The translations under genes and the position numbers were made by a program. Source: Marchantia polymorpha subsp. ruderalis (Eukaryota; Streptophyta; Marchantiopsida; Marchantiales; Marchantiaceae). From it: DNA of 64,000 nt. The DNA is taken from positions 11,309,501 to 11,373,500 of the forward strand of contig AP031355.1 in NCBI GenBank assembly GCA_037833965.1. Direction: 5' to 3'. The notes under the pieces were generated by a model. The model made no database searches, had not been told where the DNA came from, and saw only the letters and a program-made list of their open reading frames with translations. Positions 24,301 through 36,487 of this stretch are shown here, in pieces. The first letter of the stretch is position 1. Each line of letters opens with the position of its first letter.

Positions 24301-26270
24301 CTTCGTAAATGGCAGATGGCTGAAGTGTTGCTTTAGGCACATGCCGTTAAGTAGTAATAAGAGCTGTTGGAGTCCTTGGTAGCACCATGTTAAAGTGTTC
24401 AGTAATCTGCAAGGATACCGCACGACTTTCATTGTTATAGTTCTGTAATCGAGTTCAAGTTCTCAATATTCTTCTGATTGCATGTGTTCTTTTCGTCAAA
24501 CAGATGGCTGGTAAGGACGGCATAATTTAAATGATCTATTACAGCCTTTCTCAAATTTATCGTTCTTTGCTGCCTTAGTCTACTCTTACCGAAGTATATC
24601 AACTCATTGCCTCATTTGGTGACCTATTATACGATTAGAGTCACTTGGATGTGTCAAATATGTCGTAATACCTTCCTACTAGTGTATCTTTGGAACTAGA
24701 TGGCAGACCTCGAGACTGTAAGTACTCGACTTTTGCGGCTAAGACAGTACCTTGTTGCTCCCTTCGTAGTGAAGTCTCGTTGTTTTGGTTTGCAGCCAAA
24801 AGAGTATCTTCATGCCGCAGAAAAAGCGGCTGCATTTATACGAGCGAAACTTTATGACGAGAAAGCAAAGCGTCTTTGTCGTAGTTACCGTCAAAGGCCA
24901 TCTGTGGCCCCTGGATTCTTGGATGACTATTCATTTCTCATCAATGGGCTTCTGGATCTCTATGAGGCGGGTGGAGATACACAGTGGCTTTCATGGGCCC
25001 TAGAACTGCAAACTGCACAGGTGCATCATACTTGCGCGATATTGTTTGGCCCTATTTTGAGAAGTTGAAATTCTTAGTCTTACTGCAGATCATCATTCCC
25101 TGTGGTTCACCTTTGCAGAGTTGGCCTGAAAACCTTTAAATACGTGACATTAAATTTCCATCGGAATGCTGATGTTGTTGTATCATCGAATTAATTGAGT
25201 GCAGGATGATCAGTTTTTGGATAAGGTGGGGGGTGGCTATTACAGTACGGCAGAAGGAGATTCTTCTATCCTATTCCGGGTAAAAGAGGATTATGACGGT
25301 GCTGAGCCATCTGGAAACTCAGTTGCTGCTCTCAACCTTTTACGGCTGTCATCTCTTCTGAGTGGTGACATGTCTGAACAATTTCATCGCACCGCAGAAC
25401 ATCTTATGGTATGGTGTACGGTCACTACGTTTTCTATCAGCATCTTCTAGTTCCATACTTCACATGTTATGACTGCGAGGATATTCCTGCCGCATAACAT
25501 TGATGAGCATTTTCCTTCCAGAACTATCTTCCTCACATCCCAGACAAGAGCCGCTTTCTCTTTGGGATTTATCATGCATTTATGCCCAAAAAGTAATGAT
25601 TCGGTTTTGTTCAGTCACATGTGGCACTTCGAAGCTTGCCTCATTTTGAAACGGATATTGATGTGTGCAGTCTGTGTTCGAGGCCAAAGTTAGGGAAGTA
25701 GCAATGGCAATACCGCTAATGTGCTGTGCATTCGACTCATTTGCTGGACCATCAAAGCGACAAATCGTTATTGCCGGTGTAAAGCATGCTCCAGATACAG
25801 ACGCCTTAGTAACCGCTGCCCACTCAGCTTATGACCCTGACAAAATAGTACGGTTCAGCGCTTTTGATTCACTTTCACTGGATGAGTTTCTTCTGTTTTG
25901 CCCTGATCTTCAATTTCCTGTGTTTTTCTTATCTTTGGTGAGACCTATATTTACCTTATGTGAACCGACTTTTGGTACTCATAGATGTTAGTGTACTGTT
26001 TCGATGACAAGCTCTGATATTGGCATCGGTGTGCAGATTTTGCAGATAGACGAGACTGATGCTGTAGACCAGGAGTTTTGGAAAGTCCATAATCCGATGG
26101 CCCTAGCCATGGCTAGGCGAAGTCGCGAGGGAAAAGCTTTGGCTTATGTTTGTCAGAATTTTACCTGTCTTGCCCCTGTAAGCGATCCTCAAAGTTTAGA
26201 GCAGCTATTGAGGTCACCTCCAGCTGCTGCGAAAGTGACTAATTTTAAGCCTGGATCTACAGTCAAATGA
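18302..26270 (+). CDS. DUF255/YyaL-SPATA20-type thioredoxin-fold protein, 15 exons
   Basis: Exons: 18302-18625, 19427-19499, 19686-19707, 19965-20043, 20211-20243, 20384-20532, 21423-21579, 21939-22179, 22344-22585, 22923-23189, 24020-24130, 24796-25020, 25205-25408, 25671-25847, 26037-26270. They join in frame to 845 residues. After an Arg/Ser-rich presequence (about 1-75, probably plastid or mitochondrial) come [21 protein letters not shown] and the redox motif [11 protein letters not shown] (Cys138, Cys141), the thioredoxin-like DUF255 domain. An alpha/alpha-barrel part follows, with [15 protein letters not shown] (340-353), [46 protein letters not shown] and DGAEPSGNS. The end has CQNFTC. 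The family's biochemical role is poorly defined. ATG codons at 18038 (no stop before 18302) and 18521 are alternative starts. Confidence 0.9.
20733..20769. repeat. Perfect 13-bp hairpin in intron 6
   Basis: GCTTCTACCGCTC at 20733-20745 pairs with GAGCGGTAGAAGC at 20757-20769 across an 11-nt loop. Further copies of GCGGTAG/GAAGCGG follow up to about 20790, and TACCGCTCGTATTGA at 20819 onward repeats the left arm and loop. Confidence 0.85.
21008..21094 (+). other. Group II intron domain V/VI-like fragment in intron 6
   Basis: The stretch CCTCACGTACGGTTCTGAGGG (about 21043-21063) resembles the 3' strand of group II intron domain V (consensus ACGTACGGTTC), as in organellar introns. It is enclosed by a 10-bp inverted repeat GTCAGGTCTT (21008-21017) / AAGACCTGAC (21076-21085), and the segment then reads CCCCTAC, compatible with a 3' intron end. 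The 5' strand of domain V is degenerate (GAACTGCTCGAAC). It may be a scrap of organelle DNA inserted in the nuclear intron. The match is from memory of the consensus and not tested. Confidence 0.4.
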
Positions 26271-29251
26271 AGACCTAAATTATAGCGATGTTCTGTCGGT
26301 AGGGCGTTTCCAGATTCAGTAGGGAGCTGAAGCTCATCTGAAATCTCCAGCATGAGCTGTGTTTGATATCTGGATACTTTTGTACATTAACCTCATCTTT
26401 GCAAAACAGCTGTGTTGTACCTCTGAAGATTTCCTTAGCAGGACCGTAATTATAGATTGCAGATATGGCGGAAATGTATTCCTGATGGCCATGTACCAGT
26501 CATCTGCAGCTACACTTTAGCATTACCGCATTCTCTTCTCTACGGGGGATCACAAATATAGCGGGATACGTCTAGCGTAGACGAAAGGATAGGGCGTGAG
26601 AAGTCTCTGATGTAAATTACAGAAGAGTATAGACTGAACAGAAAATGAATGAGGTGCACAAACCTGAGTTTCGACTCTTAACCTTCCAAGGCATGATCTG
26701 ATATCTTTGGGTAATCTTTCTGTGTAGAGAAGAATTATAATATTTGTACGACTTCATTGAGACCTTGATTTAAAAAGACTGTTCAACCACAAATACAACA
26801 AACAAATGCGTCATTTCTAGGGAGTCAACGTGTGCCGACCCCTTTCTCCACATGCCAGACTGGTCTGTAAGTAACAGTGATATCCTATCACACTTATCAG
26901 TGAAAACTTATCAATGATAAGTGTTTTATAAATCGAGATATCAACATAGGTACAAAATTCATAGTATCTTCTTGTGATAAGTTTGAATTTAACTACATTT
27001 AGTTAATATTAAGAAATATTCTTCTGTGGATAATGTATTCATCATGGTTGTATCTGTGAAATATGACGTTTGACAGTTTCATGCGGGGAAGTTATTCTTT
27101 GAAATTTTACAGTATTTTTCTTGAGTGGAAGAAATTCCTAGTACATAGAAAAAAGCAAGTAAATGTCTTACATCCAGTGCCGCAATAACTGGTCTAACAT
27201 CTTCTGAAGTGATCGAAATCTGTATTCAAGTGTTCAAACTGGAGCCATCGTATGACCTTTGATTCTACTGCTAAAGGAAGACAATTATAATATAACTGTA
27301 AATCTTGATCTCTCGGGGTCATTCACTGTGCAAAACTGATCATATCTTTGGATGCAGGTAAAACATACATTATGAACTAACATTTTCATAACATCCCACT
27401 GTCGCTTGCTTTCCTCCTCGGAGCCTATACCATGCTCGCGTTTGAAGTGAGCTCGTAACTACAAAGTATAAAGAATCTTAATATCAAAGTGGAACCATTC
27501 AAAAGTAACAGATTCGTGATATATGATTTAATACGACAGAAGTCGAACTACTATTGCCACATGCATTTCGCAATAAGTAAGCTTTTTTAAATATTGATTT
27601 CACATTTAGAAATATGATATGTAAAGCTAAATCACAACCTTGTACATTAATCACATCGCTTTACTATACGATGAATGCTTTTTTCTCCTCATCTGATATT
27701 CCAGAAACCTGAACTCGTGTCGTTAGGAATTTGGACCTTGTGGAACATACAGAAGTGAAATTATACTCCTCACACAGCAAGTAAATTTTGTTAAGAAGGA
27801 CTAAAATTGAATATTAATTTTCAGTTTTTAAATACGACATTACAAGTTAATTTACAACCTTTTACATTCATCACATCCATGTTTAACAGGATGAAAAGTA
27901 TTAAATTCTCGTACATGATATTACTTCCATGTACTTGATATCATTCTGTCAAATCCTAGACCTAGAGGAACAACCAAAACATAATTGATACTCTCCTTAG
28001 AATGAGTGACGTTTTATCATGAGGCAGAATATTGCATAGTGTTTTATATATGAAGAACATTAGTTCATATCAATACCACACACAACCACCCTCATTTTGA
28101 ATCATGGTAGAAATACCATGCAGAAGTTTTAAAGGAGAAATCCGAGTATCCGAGTTCCAGTTTGATCTGCACATCAGATAATCACACTCACTGCAAGAGC
28201 AACATGCAATCAGTCTCGATGTAGTCCTTATTCACATGTGCAATGAAAGCTACATACTTACAACTAGTAGTCATAGCACCATCCATTAATAAAGTTACAC
28301 CGAAAGAAAAATGTTCCCGAAATGAAAGACTTAATAAGTGACGGAGACGAACGCTACTGCCGAACTCTGAGAATTAAATGAGGTCGAAAGTGCCCATCAT
28401 CAAAATACCACATGCTCAAGTGAATTCGGACCATTAATAAAGAATATATTGCGACTCGTCCAATCCAATCCAATCCAAACCAAACCAAACCAAGACTCTG
28501 AATATGGTCTAGACGGCAGTTCCAATCAAGCTCATGGTGTTGAAGTTAAGAGTGCATGCATGTGATGGTTTTCAGTCCTAAGCTTCGATCGATGATGGTG
28601 GACATTTGTGAACCTCGTGCACCGGAAAGGAAATATGTAATATTCCAATAACAAATCTGCTCCTGCTCTGTGGCCTGAGAATGGTCCACACAAGAAACGT
28701 GGACGACATGTGCATTCGAAGTAACCGCACCTCCGTTGAAACAAAAGCAAAAGCAGGGTTGCGGTCGCGCACATTTGGGCACACATTGCCGAAAACGCTT
28801 CATCGCTGCAAGGAGAAGGACGGCATCGGCTCGTAGACATTACAGTACACTGGAATTTACGAGCGGGATTCCGTAGCTGGCCGAACATGCGAGCGAGAGG
28901 TATATAGATAGAGGACTCTCGCCTCCGTCGTCGACGCCGAGCATTGATGATGCCGGGCGGGAAAGAAGTTTCATGGAGCTGTCTTTGAGTCAGAGTCGGG
29001 GAGCTTGAGTTCGGCAGAAGCGTGGAGATTTTTTTATGCCGCCTCCCGACAGCAGGAGAAAGATCCGAGAATTTAGTTCAGGTGAACTTGTCGACCAAAC
29101 GTCAGCGTGGGGCCACCTCTTTCTGGCTTGTATGGGTAGCCGATCCAAACTCGGCTGTTGTGTCGAGGCGAGGTGAGCAGCAATCAACTGTCCGCGATAG
29201 CGGAGGGTGCTTCGGCGGGCCAGTTTCTCACATCTCTGACGAAGGAGCTCG
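26271..29251. other. Intergenic region with 3' and 5' flanks
   Basis: The first few hundred bases are presumably the 3' UTR of the preceding gene. A small hairpin, ACACTTATCA (26890-26899) with TGATAAGTGT (26915-26924), is present. A short TCCAA/ACCAA microsatellite lies at about 28459-28493. Minus-strand open frames at 28532-28888 overlap one another and have no domain. The FYVE gene leader begins around 28900-29000. Confidence 0.5.
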
Positions 29252-32200
29252 ATGGAGGAACCTCCCCCGTTTCAAGAAGCTGCCCAGTGCGTCACCTGTC
29301 TGGCATCGTTCACCACCTTCAAGCGACGGGTATGTTTTCTTTCCGGAGATTCATCTGAGAGTGGAATCACTACCACGACGATCGGGTTTGGGCGGAGTGC
29401 GTTTTTGTTTCTGATTTGCGCGTATTGAGAAGGTTTGTTCACATTGCAATAGTTGGGCGGTCTAGTCACATTGGTGGTAAAGCATGTGAAGCTGAGAAAA
29501 GAATCCCCTCGTTTGCCTCTGTGTCCAAGTTGGCTCCTCTTCGCGAGCTAGCTGGAATATTCTGGGAACTGACTTTATCCTTGATTAGTTTTCTCTCGAC
29601 TGTATGATCGAGAATGCTTCGATTTTTCCTGTTTCTTACTCTATGACACATCAGCGAAACAATCTCTAAATAAAAAAAATCGAGAAATCTTTCAACATTT
29701 TAACGAATTCAGTAACCAAAGCAACAATCCGAAATCACCTGCAATTGATAGGTTTCCTTGCTTGCTCTTGAGTTGGATAAGCTCTGGAAGTTTGCAAAAC
29801 TACAAGTTTGCATCGAATGCAGTCACCAGGAAAATGCACGAGGTCAAGAACTCTAGGAACTCCTGTTATGGTGTGCTTATTTGAGAATTGTGTACTGTCA
29901 AATAACCACATGTGCATTGTATTGACTGGAATGTCTTACTGTGTCCGACGCAAGGTCACATTGATATTGGATACATGAATTCAACTTGTGCTTTATGATT
30001 TTTTTTACAGCATCACTGTCGGAACTGCGGTCGTAGCTATTGTAACGAACATTCGGCTAATCAGAAGGTATGTGGCACGTAGATCTGTACACGTTTCGCT
30101 GGTAAGCTTTCGAGTTCAAGCATTCATTTCAGAATCCTTTGTTTTTGGGAGTTGAGTTCCCATCGGTGGCTATTTATTTAGCACGCAGAGGAATCCATGA
30201 CTTGCTAATGTGATTATTGTATTTGGAAATTTTGCCGTTGAGCTCTCTACTACCTTGCTTGGACATCTCGACATTAACTCAAACACGATTGTCGTATAGG
30301 CTGTTCCTAGTTTGTGAGCATTCACACTTTTTTGGTCAAATCTGCGGTCGTGATTTGAGAAGAACTAATTGCCAAAGGTGGAGATATGTCTGAGATAGTC
30401 GATACTGCAATATTAGGAGCAAAAGTTACAGGTCAGAAATAGGGGAAGGCGTCGTCCCTGCGATGAGTGCCTGCGCAGCTGCACAAATTACCATTAGTGC
30501 AGGGTCATTTCATTCAACAAGCTCATATTATCTCAAGCTTCCAAAAGCTTAGGCTTCAGACGTTAAGGACGGATCTTCAAGATCATTGTGCGTCGTAAGA
30601 CCAATGAAGTGTTCTTTTTTGCGTCTACTCTTGTATTCGCAATTAAACTCTTACATAACACTCGAAGTGTGTTAAATAGTCACGCACTTCCAACGGTTGT
30701 TACAAGAGTCTCCTAGCGGTGTTTGGTCAAACTGCATTGGTGATATGGCTGGTTATGATCGATCTCAGTATTGCACTGGAGGCTTGTGTCAAGAGATATG
30801 ACATTGACCATTTTGTCAGGATGGAAGCTGAATGTCCAAGTTGTCTCCATGCTGTGTAGGCAATTCCGCAGTATGGTCTCTACACCCCTGTGAGAGTTTG
30901 TGATGAGTGTTTCAACCCACCAAAGCAGTAAGTTATTTTTTTTCGTGTATTGCAATGTCAACCCAAACTCATTGCAGCTTAGTTGTTTGTGTCTCTCCCT
31001 TACAAATTGTATTTATTCAGCTAGCTCAAATTGAACTCTTTCTTCTACTATTTGACTATGGAAGGAGTTTTTGGGTGCTTCACCGTATCCAGTTGACATG
31101 CACACATAACCAGGAATTTAATTTGTTGTCTCTCTTGAGTTTCAGAGCAGCATACATTGCTTCGTATATATCTCCGCAGTAGTTATAATTAGATGTAAAT
31201 TATCCAATGACTTTGATGGGTTTCAGATCAGCCTCAACGACGTCCACTTCAGCAACTATCGAAAACACGGAGAAAAAGTTCAGAAACCTTGACTTGGAAC
31301 GAGATGGTCATCTTTTGTCTAAAGAAGAGGAACCAACTCAAACCTCAAGTGGAGAATATTTCAACTGCACTTGCGGGATGCCTCTGTGTATATGTGAGGC
31401 TCCTTCTGCTCCTGAGGTATATAATCAAAACTGTTCATATGCTGTAGGTTACGTAACGCCTACTCGTGGTTTAAAGCTACTCTCTTTATGGACTTTCTCG
31501 TCAAGGTACGTAAGCACATCGAGATACTAATTTGAAGTACATGTGCTGTAGGTTGTTGCCCCTGTTATCTCTACACCTCAACCTAACGTCTCGCAAAAGC
31601 CAAAGAAGTTACCGAGTGTTTCTTCTCCTTCGCCATTCAAGCCATCAGCTGTAGCATCTTCGGGAAATAACATGCCAAGGTACGTGGCTGGCAGCAGTTT
31701 TGTACGAACCCGAGAACATGCGGAAAATCGTTCGCCAAACTGTTCGCTGTGTTAGTTTCGGACTTCTTTCTTCATGGTCACATGAATATTTTGTTCTCCG
31801 TGCCATTTCAACTCTGTAATACTCGTCATCCATTTGTTTCACTGCAGTCTGTTTTTCTCCAGCGGGCAGCCTATGCATGGGAGAAGTCATCCTCTTTCTA
31901 AGTCATATGACCTGAATGGAGAGGTACACGCTTGTTCTTGGAGACTGGCATGCGAGTATTGTCCTTTCGGCTTCATGTTTCTTCGTCTAGATATGCTGAA
32001 GATTAAATTTATGAAATTGTTCCCTGTTCTCAGTTCCTTTCTTGTAGCTGTAAGGATCTCAAATCACAATACAGTAGTTCTCGGTGGTGAAGCCGATCTG
32101 TTTGCAGGTGTAGGGTTTTGGGGTCGAGGTTGAAAGCAAGTTTGGTAATTGCTTGAGTAGGTGTGTAGATGGTGGTGCTAGTATTCACCCTGTTTTCTTC

Positions 32201-33087
32201 AACAGGGAGTACGAGAGGCTGTCAAGAATGGAGACGTTTCGGCGGTGAAGGAGTTACTTTCACAGGCATGACTTCGGTTCACTTTGAATAGAGCAAAAAT
32301 AATGTTGGTGTCTGCATCCTCATTGCGAATCTTAATACATGTGGTATCAATGTACAGCTGTCAAGGACTTTTCCATTGTATTGTCAGGCGCAATGAACCT
32401 CTTACATCATAAACGTCGTAAGTATTAGTCATAACGGTTGAATCGACGTGATTTCAGGGAGTGGATGCAAACTACTTTGACCGACAGGGAATGTCTTTAC
32501 TTCACCTGGTATATCACTTCACTTGCTGTTCAGAACGAAGTAAAATCTTACTTAAGTGATCATTTGTAGCCTTGGTGCGAAGGTTTTATTATCCTGACAG
32601 TAAGTCGGAGATGTTTGAAAGGTTTGGACAGCTTCACAGTATACATCAGAGAAGAGGAAATAAAAAATGACTTTCGTCATTTGACGTTCACAACGTTGAA
32701 GCAGGTTGAATGTAATTTGAGCTTATTTTCTTGTCAAACTCTGAACTGAGTTCTTCACTCGTTTTGTTCCAGGCTGCCATGTTCAACTTCACTGAAATCA
32801 CTTTCATGCTTATGGATGCTGGAGCTAATGTTAATGCCAAGAATGCTCAAGGTAAAGGTTGAAAGATGCCTTATCACCTGTGTTAATACTTGCGATCTCC
32901 ATCATATTCGTGGACTTTGTTCGTATTCTGGTGGGATGAATCAGGTTGCAGCAGTTACAGGAGCTCAAATAGACTTGTGTCCTGACGTATTTAAGTTGTT
33001 CTCGCAGGAGAAACTCCTATAGACTGTGCGCAGCCGACGTTGGGACACAAAATGCGACGGCGAGTCGATTCATCTCCAAGCAAATAA
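29252..33087 (+). CDS. FYVE zinc-finger and ankyrin-repeat protein, 10 exons
   Basis: Exons: 29252-29329, 30011-30067, 30860-30927, 31227-31416, 31552-31679, 31848-31923, 32206-32265, 32458-32508, 32773-32851, 33008-33087, joining to 288 residues. The start is the ATG at 29252, with an in-frame TGA at 29237 just upstream. Residues 13-66 are a FYVE finger: CVTC, the basic signature RRHHCRNCGRSYC, CNEHSANQK and CDECF. FYVE domains bind phosphatidylinositol 3-phosphate on endosomal and pre-vacuolar membranes. A Ser-rich linker contains a short Cys motif CTCGMPLCICEAP. Residues 200-275 hold about two ankyrin repeats (VREAVKNGDVSAVKELLSQGVDAN; LLHLAAMFNFTEITFMLMDAGANVNAKN). Intron 7 needs a GC-AG splice. 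A role as an endosomal adaptor is inference. Confidence 0.88.
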
Positions 33088-36000
33088 GCTATCTCTTCTT
33101 CAATGTCGATGTGCAGAAACTCGAGTACATACAATTAATAGCTTCACTGAGAAAGATTCTTTCAGCTTCGAGATCAAAAGAAGACATACTAAATGATTTT
33201 GACTTCATGCTTTTAACGTCGATCGGTGGATGTATATTTTCTGGAAACCTGACATCGATTAGGAGAAATGTTAAGTTTCAACTAGAGGCACTGCCAGCCT
33301 TTTCTCAGCTGGGAGAACTATTTTGTGAATGCTTCAATAACGCCTTGTCGCTGTCTGTCTAAATCTCTACGACCCAAGGCAGCAACCTGTTCAGTACGGT
33401 GACACCCCATATGTGACTATGATAGTTGCAGATGTGTTTATCATGAGCAAGTGGGTCAGTGGGGATAGTGTGAGAGGAATCTGAACTTGCTTCCGCACTG
33501 ATTTTCAGGCTACCGAATGCAACATTACTGCTGAGTCTGGAGTTATTTATTTGACGGCCCCCAGTTGATCATTTGATATATCACAGAAACGTAGGCAAGG
33601 TGATTTTACTGTGACCACCAGCCTTGACCGATATCAGGAGGGTGCTTTTGAGCTTTGAGTTCTTTGTTGGCGGAAAGAATTGATCAATAGAGGTGTGATT
33701 GGTACGTTCCGGCCTTTGCTTCTCTTTCTGTTTTACCTGTATCGGGGCATCTCATCTTTCGAGAGACAGTAAAATGCTTCGATTTGTAATTGAATAGTTC
33801 CGTGTAGAGAATTTTGTTTCCGCCATAAAGTCTTTGCATCCATGTTGTGTGATAACCAGCTTCCCAGGTCCATCCCCTATCTTGCATCCCTTCTCTTCAC
33901 ACGCATATCACTGCAATACATAGCTTGCCAGCTGGCTACACCCCTCCATAGTATCGTCAAAACGTCAATAAAGGATCCAAGGTCACGTCAACTCTAGTCA
34001 ACTTACCCTAATTTATTATCCTGCATTGTAGGGCCCAAGATCAGATTTGTAGTCTTCGCATCACTTAACACAGAGCACATACCAACCTGAAATGAAAGCC
34101 AAACATACACTTTCTCCCCATTACAAGCATGGTTTGAACAGGACTGGTTGTCCAATACAATCTTTGATGAACACGTGTGGAAACGACTGACACAAACAGT
34201 TTATTCTTTAATTTCTCATATATAGTATTTACTTTACTCTACAAGAAACTTTTTTCTCTCTGTGATATCTCTTATGAAACTTGTGGGAAAAAAATACAAA
34301 GTACTTGATAAATTTGAATCCTTTCACATATTCATACTAAAATTTGGCTAGAACTCAAAATTTTTAATGAAGTATCATATTTCAACCTAATTGTGCAGTA
34401 TACTCGAATTTTGTGATTTTATGATTAAACAACACTAAGTATTCTTAAATATGCCATCAATCTTTCAACAATCAACATAACATCAATGGTAAATTTTGTT
34501 TCAGGAATTTTAATCTGTAACAAATATCACAAAAAAAATCATTACTTATAACATCATGAAAGTAATATGTCTAACAATATGACATACTTTCACATTGATC
34601 TATCCTAGCTCGGTTATCATTGGTAACAATACTTGAAACCAGTGGATAGATGAATTATCACAATGCTTGAGAACAGGCACATGTTAAATATTGCATGTTA
34701 TCGACAACAACCGTATCTTATACAATTCTAAGTCATATATTGATTAACCGTACCTAGTATTTTTAATTTTTGATTTAGCACGAGTATCCAATGGTCTGAG
34801 CCAACTCGCAAACAACTTACTCATGAGATTCTTCGGTATATTGAAGATTTAATTCTCTACAAAGACTAGACCCACGTTCTCAATCTCAAAAAATCTCACT
34901 TTCTGGATGGAATATATTTTACCCAAGATTCTCCACGTCACTATGCTGTCGGTTGGAATATTTGTTACACCAGAAAGGTCTCCTTGGGACCGAATTGTTT
35001 GTTTGTGGGAGGAAAAAGTGAGCAAGCCTCGTGTGTCCATGGCTCTCCGTGTGCAGCAGACAGTCACAGTCCATCGCACTCCGAACCCCGAGGGTACCAC
35101 TTTGACCACAGGTCCTGCCCCGCCTGGCCTGGGGTTGGCTTTGGGCTTGGGCTTGAGGTTGGGGGTTGGGGGTTGGGGCAGGGGCAGGGGCTGGAACATT
35201 GGCCGGGCCGTCGATCTGGGTGCGCGCATCTGCAGTGTCCGTTCCACGTGGTCCCGATCACTTGGCAGCTCGACGATCTCAGATCAGAATAGAATAGAAG
35301 GCCTCGGGCCTAGGCCCCGAAATCTCCGCCCGCAAATGACAAGCCTCGTCCCACTTCACCTTCTAATCGTGGATTTTGAAATTTCCCGTCCCACTTTACA
35401 AGAGGAAGACGAAGAAGAAGAAGTTGTTATTGTATCGTCCTCTCAAGAACCAAATTCCATCACTTTGGCAAACCCGAAAAGTGATCGAGGAGAATTCCTG
35501 TTCGTGTTCTCATCGTGTTCAAAGGGACAGGGATTTTTCTATGTTTGAGAAATGTTGCGATGATCGACGCATGCGTGCATGGCTAACCTGCGCGTGACGA
35601 GAATGAAAGAATCTGGATAGAATTGGGGTTTGGCTGGCCACTGGTCTCTCCCATTCATTGCCCTCGTCGACGAAAGCAAGAAAAAAAGAAAAAAAGAAAG
35701 AAATTAATCCACTTTGGCGATCTTGCTCGTTCACTTTTTAGGGCCTCAATGATGCTAGCCACTTGGGCCGGTGTACCAACTTCGCATCTAACTTCATGGT
35801 TGATTGCGGATTTCTTTCCTCGACATCGATGAAGTCGTCAACGAAAGATGAACACCGCTTCTCCACACTTTTGCCGGAAAAATCAGCGCGGCTCGTTAAG
35901 TGATCCCACGAGGCAGTAATCGAATTACACTACACCATCAATCTTGAAGCTTTGCCGAATCTCGATTCCACGATTCGTCACTTCGTACGTTCAAGATCTC

Positions 36001-36487
36001 GTCCGCAGCACGAAGGTGCAAGAAATGAGGTTCACTCTCCTCTCCGGCCTCCCCGTGCTGTTCTTGTAGCATGCTTCATCAATTGCCCATGTTCTTGTAA
36101 ACGTCTAAAGATAGAGTGGCAGTAACTGTATTGAGGGCAGCGGAGACGAGGAGATGGAACACTTAGAGACCACTTATTGCACGCTTATCCCGATGGCGCG
36201 TTCACACACGACAGAGATCGTCGTGAATTCCTAGGGAGCTCCGATCGCTTCCATTCCCTGAAGAAGGACACTCTGCTGCTGCTGCTGCCGGGAGACGGAG
36301 AGCAGAGCAGTCGAATCTCGCCTCTCTGAGCTGAGCGCGTGGCTGGAGATCAGCTAGGTCGGTTTCGAAGAGCGGACGAGCGCAGCGGCAGTCGATTTCT
36401 CGGGAGTGAGATCGAGAGCGCGGAGCACCTTGTTGTCATTCCGACCTTTGTAAATTGCGAGGATTTGAAATTTACTCGGAAGGAATA
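33088..36487. other. Intergenic region, G-rich island, leader of the next gene
   Basis: 33088-34850 is AT-rich flank without a gene. About 35030-35230 is a G-rich low-complexity island with repeated GGGCTTG/GGGGTTG/GGGGCAG units on the plus strand, with quadruplex potential. A 213-codon open frame at 34907-35548 runs through it but is dominated by the repeat. From about 36000 the sequence looks like promoter and leader of the dehydrogenase gene, with a CTG repeat near 36270. Confidence 0.5.

Noticed and set aside
28532-28888. 118-codon minus-strand open frame with Cys-rich content
   Set aside because: No domain pattern, overlaps two other frames, and sits in the likely promoter of the FYVE gene.
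34907-35548. 213-codon open frame starting at a real ATG
   Set aside because: It is driven by a G-rich simple repeat (Gly-Leu runs) and Glu runs, with equally long open frames on the other strand and no domain.
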